Source: Deltaproteobacteria bacterium (GTDB taxonomy: Bacteria > UBA10199 > SPLOWO2-01-44-7). From it: a stretch of 37,447 bases of DNA. A model generated the notes under the pieces. The model searched no databases and had not been told where the DNA came from. It was given only the letters and a program-made list of their open reading frames with translations. Where the stretch lies: NCBI GenBank assembly GCA_030648035.1, contig JAUSII010000061.1:1-37447 (forward strand), read 5' to 3'. Positions 7,865 to 19,260 of the stretch are shown here, one piece after another (position 1 is the first letter of the stretch; each line of letters starts with the position of its first letter). The translations under genes and the position numbers were made by a program.

Positions 7865-8364
7865 AAACAGGAAACAGGACAGCCATATGCGCCGGGTCTT
7901 TTGATCCTCCCACTCTGGGGCATTTCAATATTATTGAGAGAGGGTTGAAGATTTTTGACAAGCTGATCGTGGCAGTGGCGATCAACACCTCCAAAAACTC
8001 CCTTCTTTCGGTCAAAGAAAGAGTCCAACTTTTAACGAACCTTTTGAAAACGAAAAAAAATGTGGAGGTCGTCTCTTTTGACGGTCTGCTGGTCGACTAT
8101 GCCTGCAAAAGAGGGGTCAGCGCTCTGCTCCGCGGCATTCGCAATATGAGCGATTATGAATATGAATCGCAGATGGCCATGGTCAACAAGGTTCTCCATC
8201 CGAAACTGGAAACCGTTTTTATGATGACAGAGGGAAAATATTCCCATTTGAGTTCCACATTTATCCGCGAAATTTTGACTTTTGGCGGCTCGTGCAAGGG
8301 GATGATCGACCCGATGGTTGAGGAGAAATTGAAACGATGTTTTCAAACCGCATCCAAAAAATAA
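7846..8364 (+). CDS. coaD: Phosphopantetheine adenylyltransferase
   Basis: Catalyses the fourth step of coenzyme A synthesis, ATP + 4'-phosphopantetheine to dephospho-CoA. The nucleotidyltransferase motif GSFDPPTLGHFNII is at residues 17-30, with catalytic His26. RGIRN lies at 96-100, and the second nucleotide-binding motif YSHLSSTFIRE at 132-142. The protein has 172 residues. It has about ten extra residues before the usual start of the fold (MSTKKIKTGN), because the start codon lies inside rsmD. Its 3' end overlaps the aminotransferase by 28 bp. Co-location with coaC suggests coordinated CoA production. Confidence 0.95.
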   Translation: MSTKKIKTGNRTAICAGSFDPPTLGHFNIIERGLKIFDKLIVAVAINTSKNSLLSVKERVQLLTNLLKTKKNVEVVSFDGLLVDYACKRGVSALLRGIRNMSDYEYESQMAMVNKVLHPKLETVFMMTEGKYSHLSSTFIREILTFGGSCKGMIDPMVEEKLKRCFQTASKK

Positions 8365-9497
8365 AATCATCCCCCACACTGGCGGCGGCGGCCAAAGCGG
8401 CCGAGTTGAGAGCCAAAGGGGTCGACATTATCGATTTCACCACCGGCGAACTCATTTTTGAAACACCGGCAAAAATAAAAGAGGCGTGCAAGAAGGCTCT
8501 CGATGCGAACCTCACACGCTATGCCCCCGTCCCCGGTCTTTTAAAACTGCGCGAGGCCATCTCCAAAAGAATAAAAAAAGATTTCCAAATCGATTATTCC
8601 CCCGATGAAATCATTGTCACCTGCGGCGCCAAACAGGCGATCTATGTTGCCCTGCAGGTTTTGATCAACCCCGGCGACGAGGTGATCATCCCCGCACCCT
8701 ATTGGGTCAGCTATCCCGATCAGGTTCTGCTGGCCGAGGGAAAACCGGTGATTCTTGCAACCGATGACGATGCCGGTTTTAAAATCACCCCACAGCAATT
8801 GGAAAGAGCGATCACACCCAAAACAAAAATGCTCATCCTCAACACCCCCTCCAATCCGACCGGGGCTTGTTACAACAAAGACGAGTTGAAAGTGTTGGGA
8901 GACATTTGCGCGCGAAAAAAAATCTGGGTTCTCTCGGATGAAATTTATGACAAGCTGACCTATGACAATTTTAAACACGTCTCTTTTTCGGAGGCATGCC
9001 CCGCATGGCGCGACCGGACTATCCTTATTAATGGCGCTTCCAAATCGTATTCGATGACCGGCTGGCGGATGGGTTATGCCGCGGGACCCAAACCCCTCAT
9101 CGACAAGATGAAGATTCTGCAGAGCCAGGAGCTGACCTCGATTGCCACTTTCATTCAGGAGGCCTGCATCACCGCCTTTAATGATTGCGATGCAGAGGTC
9201 GAAAAAATGCGCAGCGATATGGAACTGCGACGCGACGTAATGTGGCAGGAGATTTCCAAAATTTACAAAGTGAAATGTTCCAAACCGCATGGGGCTTTTT
9301 ATCTTTTTCCCAACATGAGCGCTTTTGGAAAACCGACGCAGGAACTGGCCGAATATCTTCTGGAGAAGGCACATGTCTCGGTGGTGGCGGGCGAAGGTTT
9401 CGGCGCTCCCGGTTATTTGCGCCTCTCCTATGTTTGCGATGTGGAGACGATCAAGCGGGGCGTCGCACAGATGAAAGAGGCACTGGGAAAATTATGA
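8337..9497 (+). CDS. Class I pyridoxal-phosphate aminotransferase (aspartate aminotransferase-like)
   Basis: Fold-type I PLP enzyme, probably aspartate:2-oxoglutarate aminotransferase of the AspB subgroup. Seen are GAKQAIY (PLP phosphate region, residues 97-103), NPTG (173-176), the DEIYDKLTYD block (201-210) and the PLP-binding Lys236 in SKSYSMTGWRMGY. A C-terminal Arg in YLRLSY would hold the substrate carboxylate. The length of 386 residues is typical. It is translationally coupled on both sides: a 28-bp overlap with coaD and an ATGA junction with coaC. Exact substrate range cannot be read; prephenate or alanine activity is possible in this subgroup. Confidence 0.9.
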   Translation: MFSNRIQKIKSSPTLAAAAKAAELRAKGVDIIDFTTGELIFETPAKIKEACKKALDANLTRYAPVPGLLKLREAISKRIKKDFQIDYSPDEIIVTCGAKQAIYVALQVLINPGDEVIIPAPYWVSYPDQVLLAEGKPVILATDDDAGFKITPQQLERAITPKTKMLILNTPSNPTGACYNKDELKVLGDICARKKIWVLSDEIYDKLTYDNFKHVSFSEACPAWRDRTILINGASKSYSMTGWRMGYAAGPKPLIDKMKILQSQELTSIATFIQEACITAFNDCDAEVEKMRSDMELRRDVMWQEISKIYKVKCSKPHGAFYLFPNMSAFGKPTQELAEYLLEKAHVSVVAGEGFGAPGYLRLSYVCDVETIKRGVAQMKEALGKL

Positions 9498-10030
9498 AAA
9501 ACAAAACAGTGGTGGTCGGCATTGGTGGCGGTATCGCCGCCTACAAAACCTGTGAGTTGGTCCGTCTGCTCGTCAAAGAGAAGGCCAGTGTGCATGTGGT
9601 GATGACCTCTGCGGCAAAAGAATTTGTCACACCCCTCACACTGCAAACCTTATCGATGAACCCCATCCACACTGACCTCTTCGACATTACCCAAGAACAG
9701 AAGATTGGCCATATCACCTTGGCCGACAAGGCCGACATCGTTGTCATTGCCCCCGCCACCGCCGACCTGATGGCCAAAGCGGCACATGGCCTGGCCAACG
9801 ATCTCCTGACCAACATCCTGCTCGCCACCCGCGCAAAAGTTTTGTTCTGCCCTTCGATGAACGTCAATATGTGGAACCACAAGGCGACACAGGCGAATGT
9901 AAAACGGCTCCAAGAATTGGGCTATCAAATCATGGAACCCGACAGCGGAGAACTGGCCTGCGGTTATGAAGGAAAAGGAAGACTCTGCGAGCCGGAAGCG
10001 ATTTTAAAGAAAATCCTGAGCCTTGGGTAG
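9494..10030 (+). CDS. coaC: Phosphopantothenoylcysteine decarboxylase, stand-alone CoaC
   Basis: FMN-dependent decarboxylation of 4'-phosphopantothenoylcysteine to 4'-phosphopantetheine, the step feeding CoaD. The 178 residues hold the full flavoprotein domain: GIGGGIAAYKTCELVR (residues 9-24), catalytic His73 in GHITLADKADIVV, Asn102 in HGLANDLLTN, PSMNVNMW (120-127), and the substrate clamp with Cys156 in GELACGYEGKGR. The CoaB ligase domain that usually follows in bacterial CoaBC is absent. The gene stops right after the flavoprotein domain, and the opposing phospholipase gene overlaps its last 27 bp. CoaB must be encoded elsewhere or the fusion was split. The start is fixed by the ATGA junction with the aminotransferase; an open upstream extension of the frame is only overlap. 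Confidence 0.9.
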   Translation: MKNKTVVVGIGGGIAAYKTCELVRLLVKEKASVHVVMTSAAKEFVTPLTLQTLSMNPIHTDLFDITQEQKIGHITLADKADIVVIAPATADLMAKAAHGLANDLLTNILLATRAKVLFCPSMNVNMWNHKATQANVKRLQELGYQIMEPDSGELACGYEGKGRLCEPEAILKKILSLG

Positions 10031-10915
10031 CACCACCGCCTCATCAAAAAGACTTTTTTCAAATTTCTGTTTCACCTCTGCCAGAAATTTTTCTGTTTTT
10101 TTCTCTCCCAGCTTTCGAGAAAGACGCTTGAGTTCTTTCCTTGTCTCGGCGGCATAGGCCAGCTTTCTCTGCCCTGCCGGATCGGCTTGCAGACAGCGGG
10201 CTTGATCGGGATGTTCCAGAAAATCTTTCACCGTTACAAACACAAGCTCGCGATAATGCTTTACATCTTTTTCCGGCAATTCCCATCGCGATACCTTTGC
10301 ATAGGTTTTCAAACCGAAACGGAGTTTTTTCATCCGGTGCAGAATCAGGATGCTGTTGAAGATGCGTTTGTTGGTGCGAAAAGTGAAAATAGTTTTCTTT
10401 AAAACGCGCTCCAGAAGATAATCAAACGGTTTGTAGTTGTGCTGAACCACATGATCCAATTCTCTCCAGCTTTTTTCGGGCACGAAAATATCGTAGCGCA
10501 TTTCCCAGTAAGCGTGCGAGAGGGCGCGCGTGGGAAAACTGCGGATGATTTTGAAGGGGACGAAATAGTTGTGGGCCACCGTGTCGGCAGAAAGATGAAC
10601 GAGATAACCCCACGCAGAGGCCCTTTCGGCATCGGTTTTAGCCTCTTTCAGAATCATCTTCCCTATCGACCAGTTGTGACAATGGTGAATGGCCCCGGCA
10701 TATTTTTTTCCGGTGATGATATCGGGACTAACGGCGCCGTAGATAAATTCATCCGAATAGGCGGTAATAATTTTACGAACGGCCGGCAAAGCCCAAGTGG
10801 CGTGCTGAAGCACCGTCAGTGCAATATCGAGATGCATCCCCGGTCCCCAAGCATGGACGGTTGCGGGATCGAGAAGAAGGGCGACAAGAAAGAATGTGGA
10901 GTAGACAAAAATCAT
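10004..10915 (-). CDS. Secreted zinc-dependent phospholipase C family protein
   Basis: Member of the bacterial zinc phospholipase C/S1-P1 nuclease-like fold. A signal peptide ends at VHA, so mature protein begins with Trp23 (WGPGMH). That matches the family, in which the new N-terminal Trp is itself a zinc ligand, with His28 nearby. Further expected ligands are in YGAVSPDI, IHHCHNW, LVHLSADTVAHNYF and SHAYWEMRYD. The 303-residue length is longer than secreted Bacillus enzymes; the C-terminal 110 residues are basic, helical and charged. The 3' end overlaps coaC tail-to-tail by 27 bp. Substrate unknown. Several genomes carry this family as poorly studied hydrolases, so phospholipase activity itself is inference. 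Confidence 0.8.
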   Translation of the reverse strand: MIFVYSTFFLVALLLDPATVHAWGPGMHLDIALTVLQHATWALPAVRKIITAYSDEFIYGAVSPDIITGKKYAGAIHHCHNWSIGKMILKEAKTDAERASAWGYLVHLSADTVAHNYFVPFKIIRSFPTRALSHAYWEMRYDIFVPEKSWRELDHVVQHNYKPFDYLLERVLKKTIFTFRTNKRIFNSILILHRMKKLRFGLKTYAKVSRWELPEKDVKHYRELVFVTVKDFLEHPDQARCLQADPAGQRKLAYAAETRKELKRLSRKLGEKKTEKFLAEVKQKFEKSLFDEAVVLPKAQDFL

Positions 10916-10936
10916 AACGGGTTATACTAAAAACAT

Positions 10937-11578
10937 ATGTCAGAACTTCCGAAAATTATACAGGATTTAAAACGAAACCTTAAATACCAGCAGAAGCTGG
11001 GGATGAAAGGCGTGACTAAAACATCGAACACACTGGAACAGATTCGTGCCGAAATTGGGGATTGCAAACGATGCCCTCTTTGCGAAGGGCGCAAAAATAT
11101 TGTTTTTGGCGTCGGCAACCCGAATGCAGAGTTGATGTTCGTGGGCGAGGCCCCCGGCCGCGATGAAGATGCCCAAGGCGAGCCCTTCGTCGGGCGTGCC
11201 GGCCAACTTCTCAACAACATTATCAAAGCGATGGAAATGGAACGGAGCGATGTCTATATCGCGAATATCGCCAAATGTCGTCCTCCCGAAAATCGCGCGC
11301 CTCTGCCGAATGAAGCGGCCACCTGCATCCCGTTTTTGCACCAGCAAATTGAAACAATTAAACCCAAAGTGATTGTCTGCCTCGGCTCGGTGGCCACCAA
11401 ATATCTGCTCGAAACCGAGCGCTCGATCTCCACTTCACGCGGGCAATGGTTTGAATTCAAGGGGATCAAAGTCATGCCGACCTACCACCCCGCCTATCTT
11501 TTGAGAAACCCCGACGCCAAAAAACCGGTCTGGGAAGACATGCAGAAGGTGCGGGATTATTTAAAATCAAACATCTAG
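10937..11578 (+). CDS. Family 4 (iron-sulfur) uracil-DNA glycosylase
   Basis: Removes uracil from DNA to start base excision repair. Four Cys for the 4Fe-4S cluster are visible: Cys43 and Cys46 (CKRCPLC), Cys114 (AKCRPP) and Cys130 (ATCIPF). Motif GEAPGRDEDAQGEPFVGRAG (residues 70-89) is the family 4 active-site loop, and HPAYLLR near residue 181 is the second catalytic motif. The first 40 residues are a charged extension before the domain, common in this family. The 213-residue length is normal. It runs divergent from the phospholipase gene, only 21 bp apart, and overlaps the diguanylate cyclase gene tail-to-tail by 4 bp. Confidence 0.93.
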   Translation: MSELPKIIQDLKRNLKYQQKLGMKGVTKTSNTLEQIRAEIGDCKRCPLCEGRKNIVFGVGNPNAELMFVGEAPGRDEDAQGEPFVGRAGQLLNNIIKAMEMERSDVYIANIAKCRPPENRAPLPNEAATCIPFLHQQIETIKPKVIVCLGSVATKYLLETERSISTSRGQWFEFKGIKVMPTYHPAYLLRNPDAKKPVWEDMQKVRDYLKSNI

Positions 11579-13116
11579 TGCACCAACCTCGGCTTTGTTG
11601 CCGGCTCCTTTTTTTCTTCGGCGGGTGGGGGTGAAACAGAGGCTGGTTTGGAACCGGCATAGGTGAGAACGCGGTTGCGGCCCTTGTCTTTGGCCTCATA
11701 GAGGGCGATGTCGGCATGATCGATCAGATCTTCCATCTCCTGCACATCATCAGGGAAGGTGGCGACCCCGACGCTGATCGTGATGTGCGTGATTTTTTCC
11801 TGCACCATGTAGCGCAATTTTTCCGCCACGGCCATGGCGCCACGCTTGTCGGTATCAGGAAGCAGAACAATAAATTCTTCGCCGCCAAAACGGGCCACCG
11901 TATCCACTTCGCGCAGGTTTGTGGTCAGCAACGAGCCGATCCCTTTCAAAACTTCGTCGCCCTTCAGGTGACCATAGGTGTCGTTGTAGCGTTTAAAAAA
12001 ATCGACATCGATCATCAACAAAGAGAGATCCCGTTTGAAACGAACTACCCGCTTCCATTCCATCTGCAACACCTGGCTGAAATGGCGGCGATTGAAAACG
12101 CCGGTCAATTCATCGGTGACGGAGAGCTCGCGCGTCTGCGTGTAGAGGCGGGCGTTGGCCATCGCCAGAGCCACCTGGTTGGCGACGAGGATGAGAAGTT
12201 TAATATCGTTGGAACCAAAAGCATGGGCACGCTCGCGGCCAAAGTTGATCACACCCAGATTCTCTCCCTTATAACTCAAAGGGACCGCCAGAAGCGAACC
12301 GGAAAGCGCCACACCCTTGTCAATAAATCGGCTTTCATTCTGGGTATCGGCAGAATAAATTTCGTGCCCGCTTTTGATCGCCTCTCCGGCAATCCCCTCT
12401 CCACTTTTAAACGTCATCTGCATCACCGACAAACCCTGTTCAAACCCAAACGCCGACTTAACCTCCAGCCTCTGTTCTTTGGCGTTCCAGACCATCAGCG
12501 AAAAAGTCTCCAGTCTCAAATGACGTTTCAACACATCTCCCATGACCTGATACAGTTGATCCAGATCTATCGTCTGGTTGATCCCCTGCCCGATTTCATA
12601 AAGAAGCGAAAGATCTTTCACCAGATTTTCGAGTTTGCGATTTGTCTTTTCGATCACCTGATTTTTTTCCTCGAGACTCTTTTTGAATTTAAGCTCTTCC
12701 TGCGCGATGATGAGATCGTAGTCGGTCTGGATTTTGCGGGCGGAGAGATCGGTCAATTTTTCCAGCATCTCATTGAAATTTTCTCCCAGCGTTCCGATTT
12801 CATCCTGATCCAGCTCGGGCACGCGGATTAAAAAATCTCCCTCTCCGGCTTTGTTCATAACTTTGAAAAGTTTGGTCAAAGGACGATCGAGAAAATAATA
12901 GGAAGAATAGGCTGCGGCAGACGCCGTGCAAAAAACCTGGAAAAGGGCAACCCAAATGGCATCAAGGGTGATGCCAAAATAGACCACGGCCCAGGTGGAA
13001 AGAAAGAGGGAGACCACATAGGTCAACCCTGCGGCCAGGAGAACCTTCACGGGGATGGAGAGCCTTAACATTCTGTTATGTTTCCGATTTTTCATGAATT
13101 TTAGGAGGCTCGACAC
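11575..13116 (-). CDS. Membrane diguanylate cyclase (HAMP-GAF-GGDEF)
   Basis: Makes the second messenger cyclic di-GMP from two GTP. Order: two membrane segments (about residues 22-45 and 52-75) with almost no periplasmic loop; a HAMP linker (RPLTKLFKVMNKAGEGDF onward); a coiled coil (about 120-175); a GAF sensor domain (about 190-340); and a GGDEF domain. The GGEEF catalytic loop is intact. RxxD (REVD), five residues upstream, is a product-inhibition site. A Pro/Lys-rich tail (PPPAEEKKEPATKP) follows. A GTG at 13116 opens the frame; an ATG at 13095 is equally possible, and neither has a good Shine-Dalgarno. With such a short extracytoplasmic loop the signal is probably sensed in the GAF domain or membrane. 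Confidence 0.92.
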   Translation of the reverse strand: MSSLLKFMKNRKHNRMLRLSIPVKVLLAAGLTYVVSLFLSTWAVVYFGITLDAIWVALFQVFCTASAAAYSSYYFLDRPLTKLFKVMNKAGEGDFLIRVPELDQDEIGTLGENFNEMLEKLTDLSARKIQTDYDLIIAQEELKFKKSLEEKNQVIEKTNRKLENLVKDLSLLYEIGQGINQTIDLDQLYQVMGDVLKRHLRLETFSLMVWNAKEQRLEVKSAFGFEQGLSVMQMTFKSGEGIAGEAIKSGHEIYSADTQNESRFIDKGVALSGSLLAVPLSYKGENLGVINFGRERAHAFGSNDIKLLILVANQVALAMANARLYTQTRELSVTDELTGVFNRRHFSQVLQMEWKRVVRFKRDLSLLMIDVDFFKRYNDTYGHLKGDEVLKGIGSLLTTNLREVDTVARFGGEEFIVLLPDTDKRGAMAVAEKLRYMVQEKITHITISVGVATFPDDVQEMEDLIDHADIALYEAKDKGRNRVLTYAGSKPASVSPPPAEEKKEPATKPRLVH

Positions 13117-13196
13117 AGAGTGTCAACCTCTATCATGGTTATCGTCGCTTTTTTAAAAAAGTTGCTAGCAAAGGGATTTGTGTTAAAAATGCTTTC

Positions 13197-14294
13197 ATGA
13201 AAGGCAAAATGCACTGTTTTTTGTTGGGACTTCTGTTGTTGCCCTCCATTCGCGTTGCCATTTTTAAAAATCTTCCCCAAGTCACCCTGCAGGGTCAGAA
13301 TTTGTGGGCCAGGACTCCCGAAGAGCGGCCCAACAGTGTCCAGGTTGAAAATCCGGTCACCGTTTTTCCCAGTGATGAGGGTCTTCAGATCGGCAACGAA
13401 ACATTTGCCAGCCCCCGGATGAAAATGGGGAGCGAATACGGCCCGGTGACGGTTGAGGGAAAAGATTTTATGGGGGAGATTGAGATTCGCAAAAATTCCG
13501 AGAACACACTTCTTATTTTAAATGAACTTCCGCTGGAAGAATATCTGGTGGGGCTGGTGCATGGTGAAATTTATGCCTCATGGCCGGTGGAGGCGATCAA
13601 GGCACAGGTCGTGGCGGCCAGAACCTATGCTCTGCTTCATCAGGCAAAACGCAAAAAATCGGAGGCAGGCTACGATCTGGAAGCCGACATCGCCGATCAG
13701 GTCTATGCCGGTTCCATGGGAAAAACCGAGGATGACAAAGTGAAAGAGGCGGTGAGTGCCACCGAGGGAGAGGTCCTCTGGTTTTTGGGATATTACCCGG
13801 TCTATTTTCACAGCACCTGCGGCGGGCAGACCGAAATCTCTGAACGGGTCTGGGGCAAAAAAGATATTTCGGTCTCTGTCAACGATCCCTTTTGCAAAGA
13901 TGCCCCCCAATTCCACTGGGAGCTGAACCTCTCGCAAAAACAATTTCTGAATGCGCTCAAAGGCCACGGGCTGACCGGCACCAAAATAAAATCGGTCTCC
14001 CTGCAACGTCATGAAAATGACCCGCGAAACGCCCTGGTCGTCATCGAGACAAACGACACGACCCTTTTTGTCAGCGCCAACGAATTGCGAAAAATTCTGG
14101 GATACAAAGAATTGAAAAGCTCGTGGTTTGATGTGGAATGGAATTCCAAAGAGGTGACATTTATCGGCACCGGATATGGCCACGGCGTAGGCCTCTGCCA
14201 ATGGGGCGCCAAAACAATGGCCGACAACGGCACCAGCTACAAAGATATTCTCAAATTCTATTATCCCAAGGCGGTGTTAAGGAAGATGTATTGA
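13197..14294 (+). CDS. SpoIID/LytB domain protein (peptidoglycan-acting)
   Basis: Exported protein of the SpoIID family; Bacillus SpoIID is a lytic transglycosylase acting on denuded glycan strands. A hydrophobic leader occupies residues 6-22. Core motifs are LEEYLVGLVHGEIYASWPVE, with the conserved Glu in the HGEI segment, IKAQVVAARTYAL, YFHSTCGGQTE, and the C-terminal GTGYGHGVGLCQWGA followed by YKDILKFYYP. The 365-residue length is usual. Homologues in non-sporulating Gram-negatives are known and probably act in cell-wall remodelling. Upstream, TTGCTA and TAAAAA about 16 bp apart may be a promoter, and the 14-bp palindrome CTTTTTTAAAAAAG at about 13149-13162 lies between this gene and the divergent cyclase gene. 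Confidence 0.9.
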   Translation: MKGKMHCFLLGLLLLPSIRVAIFKNLPQVTLQGQNLWARTPEERPNSVQVENPVTVFPSDEGLQIGNETFASPRMKMGSEYGPVTVEGKDFMGEIEIRKNSENTLLILNELPLEEYLVGLVHGEIYASWPVEAIKAQVVAARTYALLHQAKRKKSEAGYDLEADIADQVYAGSMGKTEDDKVKEAVSATEGEVLWFLGYYPVYFHSTCGGQTEISERVWGKKDISVSVNDPFCKDAPQFHWELNLSQKQFLNALKGHGLTGTKIKSVSLQRHENDPRNALVVIETNDTTLFVSANELRKILGYKELKSSWFDVEWNSKEVTFIGTGYGHGVGLCQWGAKTMADNGTSYKDILKFYYPKAVLRKMY

Positions 14295-14295
14295 T

Positions 14296-14991
14296 TTAAA
14301 GAGGGAGTTGCTCCGGCTTCCATTCGGCAGGGGGAGAGGCAGGAAGAGAAGGGACTACCATGATCGAAGAGCGGATAAAGGTCAGCGCCTCGATATATTC
14401 TTCCGAACCGGGAACCAGATCGGAATGCAGTCGATCTTCGGCTATTTGTGAATCGAGAACCAAAACACCGTCAGGTCCGTGCGCCCGATTCCAAAAACGC
14501 AGTTTTTTTTGAATCAATTTTTCACTGACATCAAGAAAAAGACGAAGAAGAGGATTATCTGTTTCAACATGGGCCACACGAATCCCAATGCCACCCACCA
14601 ACACAATAGAGACTGGCTGTTCCATGCTGGCCCCCTCAAGAAGATTGGCAAATTTTTCTATTTCAAGAGACTCAAGGGGTGAAAGACTGCGGGAGAGAAA
14701 AAATTCGATTCCCAATTTCTGTGGTGCATATTCGCGATAAAAATAAAAATCGGATTTTTCGTCCCCATCCCGATCTACAACATACCAATCCATGGGACGA
14801 TGATAACCGCCGTTACCGGCGATTTCTGCCAACAGAGACTTGGTTCCTTCGGCAAGGACCGATACGTCTTGCACCTCCAAAATATCGGCATCCCCCCGAC
14901 TCACAGGGACCACGCCAACCACAACCGCAGATTGGTCCAGTTCGACAAGAACGCGCCGGAAGCCGTGCAAATTTTTGATAGGGTCGCTCAT
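14296..14991 (-). CDS. Hypothetical protein with an acidic Asp-rich loop
   Basis: Not recognised. The 231-residue protein lacks a signal peptide and membrane segments. It has alternating hydrophobic strands (RRVLVELDQSAVVVGVVPVS, SIVLVGGIGIRVAHVE) and the loop DRDGDEKSDFY (about residues 73-83), which resembles a calcium-binding DxDxDxxxD loop as in EF-hands or thrombospondin type 3 repeats. A single loop is weak evidence. The tail is Pro-rich. It sits tail-to-tail with spoIID, one base apart, and head-to-head with queA. The start at 14991 has only a weak ribosome site. It may be lineage-specific. Confidence 0.6.
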   Translation of the reverse strand: MSDPIKNLHGFRRVLVELDQSAVVVGVVPVSRGDADILEVQDVSVLAEGTKSLLAEIAGNGGYHRPMDWYVVDRDGDEKSDFYFYREYAPQKLGIEFFLSRSLSPLESLEIEKFANLLEGASMEQPVSIVLVGGIGIRVAHVETDNPLLRLFLDVSEKLIQKKLRFWNRAHGPDGVLVLDSQIAEDRLHSDLVPGSEEYIEALTFIRSSIMVVPSLPASPPAEWKPEQLPL

Positions 14992-15018
14992 AGTTTGACT
15001 TAAAGCCCTTCAAACATT

Positions 15019-17499
<2,481 letters not shown>

Positions 17500-17502
17500 T
17501 TT

Positions 17503-19248
17503 ATGGATTCAACCTGGAAACTGAAAGCCTGGGCGATGGTGACCATGATTGTGCTGGCGGTTTATGCGCTGGTGCCCACCTTCCTCCATTTTCCCGAAAC
17601 GCGCGAGGCACTGTCAGCCGCCAACAAGCCAGTCCCGTGGTATTTTGACCTCTTTCCCGAAAAAGCAATCAACCTGGGGCTCGATCTTCGCGGCGGCATC
17701 TATATCGAAATGGATGTCCAACTGAACGAGGCGATGCGCACCAAGCTCGATCTTCTGGGAAACGATCTCGTTCGCGACCTGAAGGACAAGAACATAGAGC
17801 CCGTCTCCTGGGGCCAGGATGATGCGCACGAAAATTTGCAATTCGTTTTCAAAAACGATGCCGATCTGCAAACCTCTTTGGGTCTCATCGACAAAAATTA
17901 CAAAAGTGTTCTGGGGCGAAGCTCCATTCCCGACGGCGGTCCTTCGACACTCCAGCTTTCTTTAAATCCGCAATATGCAAGCCAGATTCGCAAAGATATT
18001 CTGGCTCAGGCGGTGCAGGCCGTTCGCAATAGAATTGACCGTTACGGTCTGGCCGAGCCGACCGTTCAGCGTCAGGGCGAGACCCGGCTTGTGGTGGAGC
18101 TCCCCGGCATGAGCGATCCGGAACGGGCGATCAAAATCATTCAGCAGGCCGGCAAACTGGAGTTCAAAATAGTCAATGCCAAGATCAATCCCGTCGAACT
18201 GGGAAACCTGATCGCCGCCGCCAGAAAAGACAACACTCTGCCGACGGCTTACAGCGCTGAAGATGTCGAAAAACTGAATTCTGCCTTAAAATCCAAACTA
18301 CCGACGGGAACAGAGATTGCTTTTGAAATTGTGAGAGACTCGGTGACCGGCCAAATCGCGCAGGCCAAACCCTACCTCCTCGACAAAACATCCTATATCA
18401 CCGGTGACATGCTCTCCAATGCGCAGGTCCAGACCGATTCGAGAAGTTCCGAACCCTATGTCAGCATCACCTTCAACCCAACCGGTGCCAAAAATTTTGC
18501 CGAGCTCACCAAAACCCATGTCAAAGAACTGCTGGCAATCATGCTCGATGGAAACGTCAGTTCGGCGCCGCAGATTCGCGAGCCCATCTTGAATGGCCAG
18601 TGCCGCATCGATCTGGGAGGCAGTCGCAACCGTCAGGAGATTTTGCAAGAGGCCAAAGATCTGGTGCTGGTTTTGCAGGAGGGTGCACTTCCTGCCCGGC
18701 TGAAAGAAGCCTCCAAAACCGTGATTGGTCCGACACTCGGAGCCGATTCCATCCAGAAAAGTTTGAACTCCATGCTGATCGCAACCTTCATTGTCGTGCT
18801 CTTCATGATTTTTTATTATCGTCTCTCGGGCGTCTTGGCCGATGCGGCGGTGATCATCAACACACTGTTTGTCTTTGCGTTGTTGGCCATGTTTCAGGCG
18901 ACGCTCACCCTTCCGGGCATGGCAGGCATTGTGCTGACGTTCGGCATGTCGGTCGACACCAATGTGTTGATTCTGGAACGCATCCGTGAAGAGCTGAAAG
19001 CCGGTCAACAGCCGCGCAACGCCGTCGACTCCGGATACAAACATGCCATGCGGGCCATCATCGATTCACACGTCACCACAATCATTGCCGGAATCATTCT
19101 CTACCAATTTGGCACCGGCCCCGTTCGCGGATTTGCCGTCACCTTGATGATCGGCCTCGTTTGCAATCTCTTCACCGCAATTTCGATGACACGGGTTGTG
19201 TATGATTATTTTTTAATCAAACGAAAAGTGCAAAAAATCAGCATTTAA
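17503..19248 (+). CDS. secD: Protein translocase subunit SecD
   Basis: Proton-motive-force-driven component that pulls exported proteins through SecYEG from the periplasmic side. One N-terminal membrane segment (residues 8-25) is followed by the motif INLGLDLRGGIYIEMDV, a large periplasmic P1 region (about 90-400), and five C-terminal membrane helices with AGIVLTFGMSVDTNVLILER, which holds the Asp for proton relay, and a GFAVTLMIGLVCN-type final helix. The 581-residue length is normal. Downstream secF is separated by 12 bp with no strong terminator. Confidence 0.96.
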   Translation: MDSTWKLKAWAMVTMIVLAVYALVPTFLHFPETREALSAANKPVPWYFDLFPEKAINLGLDLRGGIYIEMDVQLNEAMRTKLDLLGNDLVRDLKDKNIEPVSWGQDDAHENLQFVFKNDADLQTSLGLIDKNYKSVLGRSSIPDGGPSTLQLSLNPQYASQIRKDILAQAVQAVRNRIDRYGLAEPTVQRQGETRLVVELPGMSDPERAIKIIQQAGKLEFKIVNAKINPVELGNLIAAARKDNTLPTAYSAEDVEKLNSALKSKLPTGTEIAFEIVRDSVTGQIAQAKPYLLDKTSYITGDMLSNAQVQTDSRSSEPYVSITFNPTGAKNFAELTKTHVKELLAIMLDGNVSSAPQIREPILNGQCRIDLGGSRNRQEILQEAKDLVLVLQEGALPARLKEASKTVIGPTLGADSIQKSLNSMLIATFIVVLFMIFYYRLSGVLADAAVIINTLFVFALLAMFQATLTLPGMAGIVLTFGMSVDTNVLILERIREELKAGQQPRNAVDSGYKHAMRAIIDSHVTTIIAGIILYQFGTGPVRGFAVTLMIGLVCNLFTAISMTRVVYDYFLIKRKVQKISI

Positions 19249-19260
19249 CGGATAAAAATT

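Noticed and set aside
9185-9493. Possible N-terminal extension of CoaC (frame open back to 9185)
   Set aside because: It overlaps conserved aminotransferase coding sequence in another frame, has no family similarity, and the ATGA junction at 9494 gives a normal CoaC start.
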